Shown here in pieces: positions 44,450-56,080 of a stretch of 64,000 nucleotides of DNA (position 1 is its first letter; every line of letters begins with the position of its first letter). The position numbers and the translations under genes are program-made. The notes under the pieces are model-generated. The model saw nothing but the letters and a program-made list of their open reading frames with translations, made no database searches and was not told where the DNA came from. The DNA is taken from the NCBI GenBank assembly GCA_024741835.1, contig JAENRP010000063.1, forward strand, positions 1-64,000, written 5' to 3'. The DNA is from Diplocarpon mali (Eukaryota > Ascomycota > Leotiomycetes > Helotiales > Drepanopezizaceae).

Positions 44450-45250
44450 GCAAGCGCTATATATATAAACGCGACTCTAGTTAGGCTTTAAGCTTACTAT
44501 TATCTGCTTAATAAGTAGCAGCTTATAAAATCGAAAATACTATTTAAACTAACTATAAAAAGCCTTACTTAATAAGATCATCTTCTTCCTAGCAAGTAAG
44601 GAGATATTATAGAAGTATATAATAGCTTTTATAACCTCTAGCCAAAGGCTCGCTAGAAGCCTAGTATAGATTCTTATTTTAATAAAGCGTTCAATCAACT
44701 CCCTTCCTACTTGCTTTGCGCTTCTATTAGGTTGATATATATAAGTAGGAGTAAGCTCTAAATCAATTCCCTCCTCTTTTACCTATCTTTAATACTCTAT
44801 AAGAGAGTCTTCTTTTAAAGAGATTACTAAAGTATTATTATCTTGCCTAATCTTGCAAATTGAAAGCCTATATTAGCGTTTTATCTATACTTCAAAGGCC
44901 TAGAGGACCTTTATAACTACATCTTTGCCCTTTGATCTTAATAGGAATATCTAAAGCATACTACTATACTTATCCTTAATTAAAAGAACCTATAAGCAAC
45001 TATTATATAAGTTATTTAAAAAGTTAAAGAGATCTTAAGAGATCTTAAAGAAGGGCTTTAAAGATCGGTTCTTAAAGGTAGCGCAAGAAATAACTTACTT
45101 AGCAAATGCTATTGCATATATAAGGTACTTTAGCCTTTATATTCCCTTGATCTTTACTCCCTTAGCGCACTTGACTAGCGCTTAAAGAGCCTCTGCGCCT
45201 AAGTAGCTAGCGCAAAGGTGCTAAGTATATGCGTTATTATCCTATACCTT
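44450..45250 (-). pseudogene. E2 integrase remnant
   Basis: The minus strand reads LCASYLGAEAL, VLLIKDKYSSML, KIRQDNNTLVISLKEDSL and LELTPTYIYQPNRSAK with RELIERFIKI, the DDE core of a copia integrase. The linker 43300-44450 shows no recognisable domain; the plus-strand open frame 43932-44183 is antisense. Confidence 0.88.
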
Positions 45251-45599
45251 AATAGATATATAGCTAAACTAGAACCTATTATAAAGCGTTATCTTAGCTA
45301 TAGGAAATGCTATTAAAGTAGAGAAGTTATATTAAAGCATATTTAAAAGATCCAAATAGTTGATAGGCTTATATTTAAAGAAAACGAGATTATAGTAACG
45401 CTTTAATTAAGCTTGCTTTACAGAATCTCTAATGCTCTTAGAGCGCAAAGTGAGGTCTACTTTAGAGTATTAAAAACCCTTATCTGCAAGGAGCCTCTTT
45501 GAGATAATATTAATAGTAAACTCCTTTATAATAGTAATATTGCAAAGCGTTATCCCTATAGGAGAGCTATTATACTATAGAAGAGAGTTTGCTATATAT

Positions 45600-45860
45600 C
45601 TATTACCTCTCTTAATAATTAGGAGTCTTAAGGTACCTGCTTTAATATATTACTATAAGTCGCCAAAAGGCTTAAAGGTGCTTGCGATAAGTAAATCCTT
45701 TAAATTAATAATATAAGTAGCTGCGCAATTATTAAAGAGCGTACTTAAGGAGAGCGGGTAGCGTTCTAGCTTAAAGAGGTAGTAGATATTGAATGATTCT
45801 TCAAAAGCGTCAAAGGTAGAAGGATCTATTATTATAAAGATTAGTAAGTTCTCCCTTTTA
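45600..45860 (-). pseudogene. E2 aspartic protease region
   Basis: The minus strand reads IIVDPSTFDAFEESFNIYYL then LSTLFNNCAATYIINLKDLL, the copia protease active-site region with Asp to Asn. Confidence 0.77.
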
Positions 45861-45899
45861 TCGCTTAAACTATCCTCCTTAAAGGCTAAAGCCTTTCCT

Positions 45900-47200
45900 T
45901 TGAATTTGTCAATTGCTATTACTATAATATCATTCTCCTTAAGCCATGCTTAGAGACCCTTGAACTAGTCTCTTGCGTTTAATGCCTTTTATATTTGTAA
46001 GACCTCCTTTTGCAAAGGGAGAACCTTTATATTTTCCTTACGCCCGTCTATAGCATATAATAGTTTCCGATAGTCCTAGGGCTTTTAATAGTGATTTTTA
46101 AAGCCTTTATAAGGGCACTTAGGCCTGATCTCCCTTTTAGAGCTTATAGAGCGATTTCGGGAGCTGCTTACTAGAGCTTGCAAAGGGGTTTCGGCATTTA
46201 AGAGAGACTCTTAAGTAGTAAAAACTGCTAGCCCTTTATTATTAATCGCTCTATTGGATTCAATACCCGCTAGGGCGCGGCTTAGCTGTATTAGGTTATA
46301 CTTGCATAGGGTTCCTATCTACTTATTAATAATAATTTCCTCCTTTAAGCGAGTCGCCTAACTTAGATTGATCTTTACTATAACTAAGTTTAAAAAGTCA
46401 ATAACTCCTAGTCTTCCTTTAATCTTAAGAAGACTATATTGCTCTATTAAGTAGTACGCCTCCTACTACTCTTAGATCTACTGCTAAGTATTAATTCTCT
46501 TAATCTTGCCTTAGCGTAGTATATTGTAGTATTAAAGCCTTGTTTAAGACTGAATAGCCTTATTAGAAGGCGTAATATCACGCTTTAAAATAGATACTAG
46601 GCCTTAGAGTAAGAGTTGCTAGTTTACTAAATTGGAATACAGGTTATTAGCAATAGTTCTACTTATAGGAGTATCTCTATTAGGTATTAAGGAGGAGAGC
46701 TTCTTAGCTTGGATTTATACTTAAGCTATTGCAAAAGCTAAGAGCATTCTATCGACAGTCTTAGAGACCTATTCGAATAGTAGCTTATAGTATTTGCATT
46801 AAGTCTTCCAAGTTTCCTTACGCATATAGTGCTCCTTTATTAGGATTTTATACTTATCTTTAATATCCTTATAAAAAGCCTATAAAGAAAGAGCCTTTAA
46901 TAGATCTCCTAAGGGAAAGCGGGCGTAAATCTATTCGGATAGAGTTGCTATATACTCTTTATACGACCTTACGTATACTACGCAGAGGTTAGCCGTTTCC
47001 AATTCCTTAAGCTCCTATATAAAGGGAGCTTAAGGCTCAGTCTCTATAATTGACTTAAATAGGAGTCTTAGATTAGCAAAAATAATAATATTATAAAGCT
47101 TAGCAAAGAATATATATTTACTAAACCACTTTACTTAAAAGGCAAAGGTGTTAAAGTAAGGCTTAAAGATGCTTAAAGAGTTAGATATATTAAATAGAGT
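45900..47200 (-). pseudogene. E2 gag remnant
   Basis: Full-length version of the gag split in E1. A damaged zinc knuckle lies near 46100 and the helical N-terminal part at 46520-47200. The intact G1 target site CTTAG-CGTAG is seen at about 46508-46518. Confidence 0.82.
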
Positions 47201-47381
47201 TTAATAAAAAAGGTTAGGTATATAAATGAAGTTTGCAAATAAGGTTCGATTAGAAATTAGAGATTTATTAATTGAAAATAAAGGTCCTTTAAATTATTAT
47301 AAATATTCGAAAAGTCGGTTAAGAGCTCAAAGGGCCCTCTAGCCGGTTGTATGCAAAGAGAAAGCATATTAAAATGCTTAT

Positions 47382-47393
47382 AAGGCTTATAAC
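47382..47393 (-). other. E2 primer-binding site
   Basis: The minus strand reads GTTATAAGCCTT next to the LTR, the same position and type as in E1. Confidence 0.7.
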
Positions 47394-47591
47394 TATAGTA
47401 CAGTTAGCTAAAGGGCCTTTATTAGGTCGCTTAAGAGGCTCGCTAATATAGATAAAGATAATTGATTATATTATTCTCTAGTATATATATAGTAAAGAGA
47501 CTTCGGAAAGAAAAGGGAGAGTCTATAACTTAGCAGGAGTCACATAGAGGGTCTCTAGAATAAGTGGAGACTCCGCCTATTCTGCACGATA
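47394..47591 (-). repeat. E2 5' LTR (198 bp)
   Basis: It ends CTATTCTGCACGATA at 47591 before TSD AAAAG. Confidence 0.92.
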
Positions 47592-47596
47592 AAAAG

Positions 47597-47866
47597 ACTT
47601 AGATTTTAATTCCTACCTATTAATAGGCGGCTGCTAGTTCTTAGTTCTTATAAAACTAGCTTAAAATAGATCATTTATTAAAATAGTTACTTATATTAAT
47701 AGTAGAGCTAATATTTTCGGTATTATTAAGACGTCTCTAGTATACTAGCTCTCTTAAAGACTTAGGGCGAAGTTTATTAAACTGCTTAAACTGATTACCC
47801 TTACTAGCTATAATAGCCTTAAGGGAGAAACTATTTAATTTGCTATCTTACTTACCCTTATAATCG
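47597..47866 (+). pseudogene. C2 protease region, first part
   Basis: Active-site remnant TYINSRANIF near 47690. It is cut by the solo LTR at ATAGG (47867-47871) and resumes at 48075. Confidence 0.78.
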
Positions 47867-47871
47867 ATAGG

Positions 47872-48069
47872 TGTCGTGCAGAATGGGCGGAGTCTCCACT
47901 TATTCTGGAGACCCTCTACGTGACTCCTGCTAAGTCATAGACTCTCCCTTTTCTTTCCGAAGTCTCCTTACCATATATACACTAGATAACAATACAATCA
48001 ATCATCTTCTCCTACTTCTGCGAGCCTCCTGAGCGACCCAATGAAGGCCCTCCAGCCGACCGCACTATA
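47872..48069 (+). mobile_element. Solo LTR of family E, nearly unmutated
   Basis: 198 bp, opposite orientation to the LTRs of E1 and E2 (starts TGTCGTGCAGAATGGGCGG, ends GACCGCACTATA). It is flanked by TSD ATAGG (47867-47871, 48070-48074). It keeps many CpA, TpG and CpG sites that have been lost in the other four E LTRs, so it best represents the original LTR. No internal sequence remains, indicating LTR-LTR recombination after insertion. Confidence 0.93.
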
Positions 48070-48074
48070 ATAGG

Positions 48075-48690
48075 CGATAAATAAACTTCCCTTTCTTAAT
48101 TATAAGCTTAAGAGCAACTGATATTTTAATCAATAGGAAGTTCCTAAAGCACTATAACCTTAAATAGTCCTATAAAAGGGGAAAAACAGTATCTCTTAGC
48201 TTAAGGATATGCCTATTATCCCCTACTTTAATTAATATATACTAATCGATCTCTTATAGCTGATAAAACCCTTAATAGCTTAGTAAAACATCGATCGTCA
48301 AGCAGCTATAATAGACGCTAAAGACGAAGACCTAAGAATAGCCTAAGCCTAGCTCTTGGTGCTAGCAAGTAAAAACTCGAATCCTATTCCTACTCCCGGC
48401 CTGCGAGTGAAAACTGCAAACTCGAATTCTACTCCTAGTCCTAGCTTATAAGTGAAAACTGCAAATTCGAATTCCACTCCTAGTCCTAGCCTGCGAGTGA
48501 AAACTGCAAACTCGAATTCTACTCCTAGTCCTAGCCTGCAAGTGATCTCTTATAGACTTAAGGATAGCAGTTTCTTTAGAGATTTGAAAAGAGATCTGAA
48601 CTATATAAAGAAGGCCTTGCTAAGAGTACTAGACCCCTTGCTCCCTTTCTTAATAAAAAGGAACGTTCCTTTAAAGCCGGCTTACTAAAT
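48075..48690 (+). pseudogene. C2 protease end and protease-RT linker
   Basis: Contains the four-unit palindrome array and the open piece 48452-48688 (78 codons), whose second half (DSSFFRDLKRDLNYIKKALLRVLDPL) matches 11770-11860 of C1. Confidence 0.8.
48386..48543. repeat. Four 23-bp palindromes, exact 45-bp period, in C2 pol
   Basis: Units start at 48386, 48431, 48476 and 48521. Each 45-bp unit encodes TPSPSLRVKTANSNS-like 15-residue repeats in frame. The first copy is diverged (ATTCCTACTCC arm). C1 has only two. Confidence 0.93.
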
Positions 48691-49079
48691 TAGCTTAATC
48701 TTAGCCTTAGCAATCGGCGACCTTTACTACCGCTTTACAATTAAGGTAAGATAAGCTATATAAACTTAAGAACTAGCACCTAAAGAGTTTACATTTATAA
48801 GCTCTATTTATAATTTAAACTAAGAAATCAATCGCCGAGAATCGGCTAAGTAAGCTGAAATTAGCTCCCTTGGCCTTAGTTCAGCACTATAAGCTAAGTA
48901 TAAGAGCAATAATAAGCTAATAGGCTAGAAGCTCCTACCTTAGTACGCTAAGTTCAAGAATATCTTCAATCGCTAGGCCTTTAATTAGCTATCGAAACCT
49001 AAGCTAAGGGTAAATTATAAAATCAAGCTAATAGGCGAGAATAACTTAATAATCGAGCCCCTTTACCGCCTTACTAATA

Positions 49080-50400
49080 AATAGCTCTTAAAGGTTAAGA
49101 GCTATATTCTCAAGAACCTATATAAAGGATTTATTAAAGCTTCAAGTTCCCCTTAAGTAGCCCTAATCCTCTTTATTAGAAAAGCTAATAGCTCCTTATA
49201 TCTTTATATTAACTATTAGAAACTGAACGCCTTAATAAAGAAAGACCCCTACCTAATTCCTCTTATTAATAAGATAATAGCACGCATATCGAAAGCTTAT
49301 ATTTTTATAAAAATCGATATATAATAAGCCTTCTACTATATCCGCATATCAGCTGACGCTAAGGACTTAACTACCTTTTATATATATTATAAGACTTACA
49401 AATATAAGGTTTTGCCATTCGGGCTAATAAATAGGCCTGCTACCTTTTAGCAGTTTATTAATAATATTCTCTTTAACTACTTTAACAATTTTTACTCTAC
49501 TTATTTAAATAATATTTTAATCTATTTAAAAAACTCCTTTAACTATAAGATTTATATTAAAAAGATCTTAGGAATTCTCTAATGCTATAGTCTTTAAGCA
49601 GATATTAAGAAAAGCGAGTTTAAAGTTACTAAGATTAAATTCCTAGGGTTTATTATTAAAGTTTATAAAATTAAGGTAGACCTTAATAAGGTCTTAATCA
49701 TTTAGGAGTAGAAATACGCTAAGAATATATATAGTATATAGAGCTTTTTAAAGTTCTATAACTTTTACTAAAGGTTTATTAAAGGCTATAATTATATCTG
49801 CCGACCTTTAATAGCTCTTATAGGAAACGTTCCTTTTAATTTCAATAACGCTTATAAAGAAGCTTAGGAAGCTTTGCACTTAAGCCTTTAAAAGACCTTG
49901 ATTTTATACTACTATTACCTTTAAAAGCAGATAAGGCTTAAGACCGATACCTTTAATAGTATAGTCGCTAGCGTACTCTCTTAACTCTAAGAAGACGATA
50001 ACTACTACTCAATCGGGTACTTCTTAAAGATAATAAATAACGCTAAGCTAAATTACCCTATTTATAATAAAGAGCTCCTAGCGATTTTTAAATCATTCTA
50101 CTAATATAAGGCAGAGCTACTTAAGGCCTAGAAAATAATATATATATATATAGATCATAAAGCCCTTAAGTACTTTATAATAACTAAGGACTTAATAGCC
50201 TAGCAGGCTTACTAAGCGGAGTTCTTTATTAACTTCAACTTCCTTATTATATATTAAACTAGTATAATAAATATACTAGCTGATACACTCTTATATTAAG
50301 ACTAGGAGCTAACCCCTCTTAAGGCTAGGAAACGAGCTTTACGCTACTAGCAGCTTTTACCTAATAATAAGCTCTTTATAGAAGTACTTGCTACTAAAGG
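49080..50400 (+). pseudogene. C2 reverse transcriptase and RNase H remnants
   Basis: The same blocks as C1. The RT box reads YLNN at 49502-49513 (both Asp lost, versus one in C1). RNase H has LKTDTFN for TDASD near 49940 and YIDHKALKYF (His and Asp retained) near 50147. Confidence 0.88.
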
Positions 50401-50407
50401 CGATTCT

Positions 50408-50430
50408 ACTCCTAGGCCTAGCCTATAAGT
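50408..50430. repeat. 23-bp palindrome between RNase H and integrase in C2
   Basis: ACTCCTAGGCC arm intact; right arm AGCCTATAAGT. Same site as in C1 and C3. Confidence 0.87.
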
Positions 50431-50669
50431 GATAAGTATGCTAATCGCACTAATAAAGGCACCTGCCGACCTAACGTCTAAGGCCGAGTATAATATGGCA
50501 AACTACCATATTATTAATAAGGTCATTTAAGCTAATAAGACCTCTCTTAAGCTATAGAAGTTCTAAGATAAGGTATAGAACTACAGCCTCGATTATAAAC
50601 TTAGCTAAGGCAAACTCTTCTTTTAAGGTAGACTTATTGTACTATCCTAACCTCCTGAACTGCAAATAG

Positions 50670-51360
50670 CCCTAATTTATTATATATATAAGTAACCTTG
50701 CGTCATATATGCTAGAATCAGGAAAACAAAGCTTTTAATAAGAAGAAAATATTATTAGAAAAGCCTTAGCAGTAATATTAGTACTTATATTTAAAACTAT
50801 TATTATTTGAAAATGAAAGCTTATTATAATAAGACCCTTGGTTTCTTATAACCTTTACTAATTCCTAAATAAGCTTATTAATACTTAATAATAGATTTTA
50901 TAAAGCTTCCGCTTAACGAACTCGGCTATAACTTTGCACTAGTAATAATAGACCGATTATTAAAGAAGGCAGTATCGATCTTATACTATAAGACAGTTGA
51001 TGCGAAAGGCCTTATAGAATTGTTTTTAATTCACTAAATATACTATTTTAATATGCCCGACTCAATTCTATTAGATAGAGGCGCTTAATTCGTCTTTACC
51101 TTTTAAAAGGAGCTCTATCAAATATTAAGTATAAAGGTCAAGCTAACTATAGCTTATAACCCTAATATTAATAGCTAAACTAAGATTATAAACTAGTACT
51201 TAAAATAACGCCTTAAACTGTTCTACTTATACTACTAAGATAATTAGAGTCGTCTTTTGCCTTTAATAGATATTGCCTAATTGACCTTACCTTATAAATT
51301 ACTAAGGTAAATTTCCCCCTTTTAAGTACTAAACAGCTATAAAGCTTGCTCCTCTTGGAA
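50670..51360 (+). pseudogene. C2 integrase core remnant
   Basis: IIDFIKLPLNELGYNFALV (first Asp), MPDSILLDRGA (second Asp readable, Gly retained), then AYNPNIN where NTDG is expected. Better preserved at the second Asp than C1. Confidence 0.86.
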
Positions 51361-51789
51361 TTTAATTAACCCAAAGCCTCTATAGATAGCAATTGAGAGA
51401 TTAAATTGTAAAACGGCACTCTATATAATTACTAGAGCTTAAAAAGTAGTCTAATTCGCTTAATTATCTCTTTAAGTATAATAGGCTAAAATAAAATAGC
51501 TTGCAAATCTTTACTACTAGCTAGTTAATTAGACTATAAGAGATAATGTACTAATTAGTATTAAAAACTGGAAACTAGACCAGCTGAGCCGAAAGCTCTC
51601 TAATAAGTAGTACAGCTTAGTAAAAGTACTAAAAAAGCTAAGAGAAAGCTAAAAGCTACAATTGCCTAATTCGCTCCATTCGATCTACCCTATTTTCCAC
51701 TCGCACTTATTATGTAAATACCTTCCTAACCCTTTGCCAAGATAAGTTCGGGAACCTCTTACCTTAATTAAAGTGCTACTAGAATAGGA

Positions 51790-51960
51790 GAAGTAGGAGA
51801 TAGAAGAAATAATTAGATCTTATATTTAAGCTAAGAAGCTCTAATATTAGATTAAGTGGAAAGGAGCTAATAAAGACCTTAAATAGTACCTATGCTCTAA
51901 TGCTATAATAGCGCTATATACTATTCGAGATTTCCATTTAAAAAACCCTTAAGCTAAGGG
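51790..51960 (+). pseudogene. C2 chromodomain
   Basis: KWKGANKDLK-YLCSNAIIALYTI as in C1, followed by the C-terminal tail and the polypurine tract (52070-52087, ten G in a row). Confidence 0.7.
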
Positions 51961-52087
51961 GCCACTAAGGGCACTATTAAGCTGGCTTAGATCATATAAC
52001 AATAGAGTTGACGATTATAGGGAACTAGAGGATAATACGCCTATAGATACAACTGCGCAAGCGCAGTTTTTCAAAGGGGGGGGGTAG

Positions 52088-52338
52088 TATTACGGCCGCA
52101 TTACGTATATATTATATAAACGGTTATATCACATATCGAAGTCAGGTGTACGCTAAGGTAGCAAGGTAGCTAGATCACGTGCGCGCTAGTAAAGCACTTG
52201 TACTTATTCTGGAGGAGCTCTACTAAAGACTCTCTCTTCTTCTTCATCTTTTCTTCTTTATTACATAGCGTACCTCTTGAGGTAATACAGTCAGCGTTCG
52301 ATTCTCGACCTATTGTACGCTCCAGAGCAAGTCGTAAT
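52088..52338 (+). repeat. C2 3' LTR (251 bp)
   Basis: It starts TATTACGGCCGC and ends GTCGTAATA; TSD TATGA follows at 52339-52343. Confidence 0.92.
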
Positions 52339-52343
52339 ATATG

Positions 52344-53768
52344 ATTTTGGAGGAATCTACTTTATATATACTAGAATAAGACGGCAGATCGGAAAGATCA
52401 ATTTGTATACTAATGGAAAAGTTGCGAATAGCTGTAATTGATTAAAATATCTCCTCCTTTCTCTAGCCTTACCTCCTTCTTTTGGTAATATATATCACTA
52501 ATCTTATTACCTTTGATATTCTCGGCGGTAAGACTCTATATAAGATCTTTTAGGATAATATTAAGCCTAATAAGCCTTATACTCCCTTATTTAAGCATCT
52601 TCGAGTACTAGGCTATTATATCTATATGCTAATTGAGAAAGAAAAGAGAACTTAAAGTAATAAACTCGCTTTAAAAGCAAAGGTAGGTACTCTTATCGGA
52701 TTTGATAGTAGAAGTATCTATTAAATCTATATACTATTATAAATAAGTAAAAAGATTATTCGATTATCTTATATTTAATTTAATAAAGATAGCCTAATTA
52801 TAGAGCTGCAATTAAAGGGTAATTTGACTCTTAGTCTAGGACCGCGAGTCAATTCTGACTCTTATAATAATAATGATTTCACTCCTAGGCCAGGACCGCG
52901 AGTCGATTTAGGAGAAGCTAAGCTTCTAACTCCAACTCTAAGAAAGAGAGGAAGACCTCTTAGTTCAAAAAACAAGGCTTACCCTCAGCCTTCCGAGAAG
53001 AGAGCTACTCGCTCTACTACTCTTGGATTTAAAGCTAATAACTCTAATAACAAGGAAGCCTATTTAAGCGCCTTCTACATAGTCTTACTTAACTCTCCTT
53101 ACTTAAATGACCTGAAAACAGTTAAACAAGCCCTCTCTTGCGCTAATGCTAATAAATAGCGATCTGCGATCAACTCTAAGTATAATTCCCTTACTTATAA
53201 GAATATATAAGTAGTAGTAAAACGCTTAGAACTTTCTAAAGATAATAAAGTACTTAGATCGAGACTTGTTTTTAAAATAAAAAGAGATTAAAATAAGGAA
53301 ATCTCCTAATAGAAGGTTAGATTTATTATATAAGGCTATATATAATAATAAGGTTGAGATTACAATTAGACTTTTACTAGAGTATGCAAATCTGCAATCT
53401 GGAAGATCGCAATTGCGCTTACAGCGCTATACGACTTCGAGCTAGATCAGTTCGATATTAAGACAGCTTTCCTTAATTTAAAAGCTGACTTTAATATCTA
53501 TATCAAGTTACCTCTTAAATACACTTATAACAAGGTTATTCTTTTACCTTAAGACCACTGTCTTAAGCTTCTTAAGGCCTTATATAGCTTAAAGCAATCT
53601 CTACGATTATAGTAAGAAAAGCTACGGTCTAAGCTACAAAAGCTCGATTTTCAACCTTTTAATACTAATAATTATATATATATCAATCGCGCCTCTCAGA
53701 TTCTTATTATCACCTACGTCGACGACTTCCTTATAGTAGCAAAGAAGGGTAATATATATAATAAGTTC
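52344..53768 (+). pseudogene. B3 integrase end and RT, with intact YVDD
   Basis: Integrase C-terminal block, two palindromes, the open piece 52824-53159 (111 codons, RKRGRPLSSKNKAYPQPSEK linker), then RT with FDIKTAFLN and an intact catalytic TYVDDF at 53715-53726. This is less mutated than the same domain in B1. It is cut by B2 after AGTTC (53764-53768). Confidence 0.87.
52827..52903. repeat. Two 23-bp palindromes in B3 integrase-RT linker
   Basis: Copies at 52827-52849 and 52881-52903; the second matches both consensus arms (ACTCCTAGGCC, GGACCGCGAGT). The peptide read is TPRPGPRVD. Confidence 0.92.
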
Positions 53769-54008
53769 TGTAGCAATGAGGTTCTCTGATAATGAACTTG
53801 ATAGTAAACTAGAAGAGGGCACAAAGAAGTATAAGGTGCAAACGACGATATTAGGTGTCTTATATCTTGATTTATAAGAGCTCTCTAACTACAAGCTATT
53901 TAACAAGGGCTGCCACTAAGTCATATAGCAAATTATATAATATATTATATATATAATATGTTATATAATAGATCATATGATAAATATATAACAGGCATAC
54001 TTGCAACA
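53769..54008 (-). repeat. B2 3' LTR (240 bp)
   Basis: It starts TGTAGCAATGAGG and ends CTTGCAACA on the plus strand, so both original TG/CA ends are present. The B1 LTR is 249 bp, so there is a small length difference within the family. Confidence 0.93.
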
Positions 54009-54185
54009 CACCCCTTTAGAGAGACCTTTAAAGGTACTCGCCAGTAATATATATAATATTATAGCTTTTATTATAATTTATAGTTTCATATAAAAAATTA
54101 AATTGCAAATATTAAAAATAGAGTAGAGTTCGCTAGCGCGCTCTACTCTAGAGTAGGAAATCCACCTTTTAATAAATCAAAATCA

Positions 54186-54290
54186 ACTCGCGGGCCCGGC
54201 CTAGGAGTAAAAAAAATCACCCCTTAATAGAAGTATAAAAAAAATCACCTTATAATAAAGGTATAAAAAAAATCACCCCTTAATCGAGGT
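54186..54290. repeat. Palindrome plus triplicated poly-A/TCACC unit in B2 3' region
   Basis: The palindrome at 54186-54208 (ACTCGCGGGCC, GGCCTAGGAGT) matches the consensus at every fixed position. It is followed by three units of AAAAAAAATCACC, the reverse complement of the B1 unit at 9736-9820. Confidence 0.9.
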
Positions 54291-54394
54291 GCAGAACCTT
54301 TATATTTAACAATTTGATAAAGGCGGCGTAGTTAGAGCTATTTAAGCTCTTAGTAAGTCTATCGGCAGCGTTATCTTTAGTATTTGTATACCAA

Positions 54395-54975
54395 AGGTCC
54401 AAATGGCCTTTCTAAAGCTATTATCGAATATAATAGAACTTAATATTAATATACTTTATTCTCTAATAATATTTAGGATTTTCGATAAGATAAAGGGCTC
54501 TTTAATTGTCGCAGATCATCTCGACTTTAGTAGCATTATTATTAGTATAGCCTATTTCCTTAATTACCTAGCATATCTAAGAGGCTTCTTATGCGAATTT
54601 GCATATAGCGATATACTTTACCTTTATAGATAAGAGAGCGATAATAGTTTATCACTTAAAGGAGGTAATAATTATACTATTATTAAAGAAGAAGACGGCC
54701 CTAGAATAGGAGGCTCTACTTCCTCTATTACCTACTTAGTTAAAATCGCAGTAGCTATGCAATTTCTAAAGCTTTAGGTCAGCTGTTTTACTTCCGAAAG
54801 TAGTACAATAGAATCGCATTCTTTGCAAGTACTATAAAACTCATTTTAAAGCTGCTATATATTATAGCAAAGGGTTAATAAGGAATTTGCTAAGAATAGA
54901 GCAATAGTATAGTATATCCTAATGCATATAATACGTAAGGTACTATAGAGAACTATAGATCTCTTAATATAGCTT
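54395..54975 (-). pseudogene. B2 RNase H remnant
   Basis: Equivalent to 9110-9610 of B1. The open plus-strand frame 54403-54633 is antisense to it. Confidence 0.82.
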
Positions 54976-55870
54976 TACTTCCTATAGAGTGGCTTGGCCT
55001 TCGAATTTGACTATATGAACTTCATAGCTATTAGTAAAAGGCGTAGGTACGCTTTTGCAATTAATTATATAAAAACGTTTAAGAACCTTATTAATATAGG
55101 CGTTTTAATAAAGTGAGATCGTTCTATTTTATCGATCTTTGACTATACGTACTCTTAAGAAGTAGTTAGCTAGTTCGCTACTTATAATCTTAAAGAGGTT
55201 GCGAAGATCTCTCTTAAACTTATCATATATATTACCCTTCTTTGCTACTATAAGGAAGTCGTCGACGTAGGTGATAATAAGAATCCAAAAGGCGCGGTTA
55301 ATATATATGCAATTGTTAGTATTAAGAGGTTGAAAATCGAGCTTTTATAACTTGGACTATAGCTTTTCTTATTATAGTCGTAGAGATTGCTTTAAGCTAT
55401 ATAAGGCCTTAAGAAGCTTAAGACAGTAGTCTTAAAGTAAAAGAATGACCTTATCTTAAGTGTATCTAGGAAGTAACTTAATATAGATATTAGAGTTAGC
55501 TTTTAAATTAAGGAAAGCTATCTTAATATTAAACTAATCTAGCTTAAAGTTATATAGCACTATAAGCGCGATTGCGATCTTTTAGACCGCAGATTTGTAT
55601 ACTTTAGCAAAAGTCTAATTGTAATCTCGACCCTATTATTGCATATAGCTTTGCATAACGAATCTGACCTTCTATTAGGAGATTTCCCTATTTTAGTCTC
55701 TTTTAGTTTTAAAGACAAGTCTTAATCTAAGTACTCTATTATCTTTAGAAAGTTTTAAGCGTTTTACTACTACCTATATATTCTTATAAGCGAGGGAATT
55801 GTACTTAGAGTTGATCGCAGATCGCCATTTATTAGCGTTAGTGTAAGAGAGGGCTTATTCGACTGTTTTT
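54975..55870 (-). pseudogene. B2 reverse transcriptase remnant
   Basis: TYVDDF is intact at 55258-55269 on the minus strand; LYSLKQS-like and LLP blocks follow B1. Interrupted by stops at Gln/Trp codons. Confidence 0.86.
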
Positions 55871-56080
55871 AGGTCATTTAGGTAAGGAGAATCGAGTAAG
55901 GCCATATAGAAGGCGCCTAAATAGGCTTCCTTATTATTAGAATTATTAGCTTTAAATCTAAGAGTAATAGAGCGAGTAGCTCTCTTATCAAAAGGCTAAG
56001 GGTGAGTTTTATTCTTTAAATTAAGAGGTCTCCCTTTCTTTTTTAGAGTTACAAGCTCAGCTTTTCCTAAATTAGAATTA

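Larger units (their letters stand above)
39982..47591 (-). mobile_element. E2: complete Ty1/copia family E element inside C2
   Basis: 198-bp LTRs (39982-40179, 47394-47591) with TSD AAAAG (39977-39981, 47592-47596). Length is 7610 bp. It is uninterrupted, so it is the best template for the family. Read on the minus strand: primer-binding site 47382-47393, gag 47200-45900, protease, integrase, RT, RNase H, then a 1.6-kb 3' region. All frames are broken. Confidence 0.95.
17247..52338 (+). mobile_element. C2: Ty3/gypsy chromovirus carrying E1, E2 and an E solo LTR
   Basis: LTRs 17247-17498 and 52088-52338 are flanked by TSD TATGA in B3 integrase. Removing E1 (TSD AATAA), E2 (TSD AAAAG) and the solo LTR (TSD ATAGG) leaves 7133 bp, close to C1. 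Visible segments are 17499-17823, 37965-39981, 47597-47871 and 48075-52087. Compared with C1 it has two extra palindrome units in pol and about 36 bp duplicated in the leader. Confidence 0.93.
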
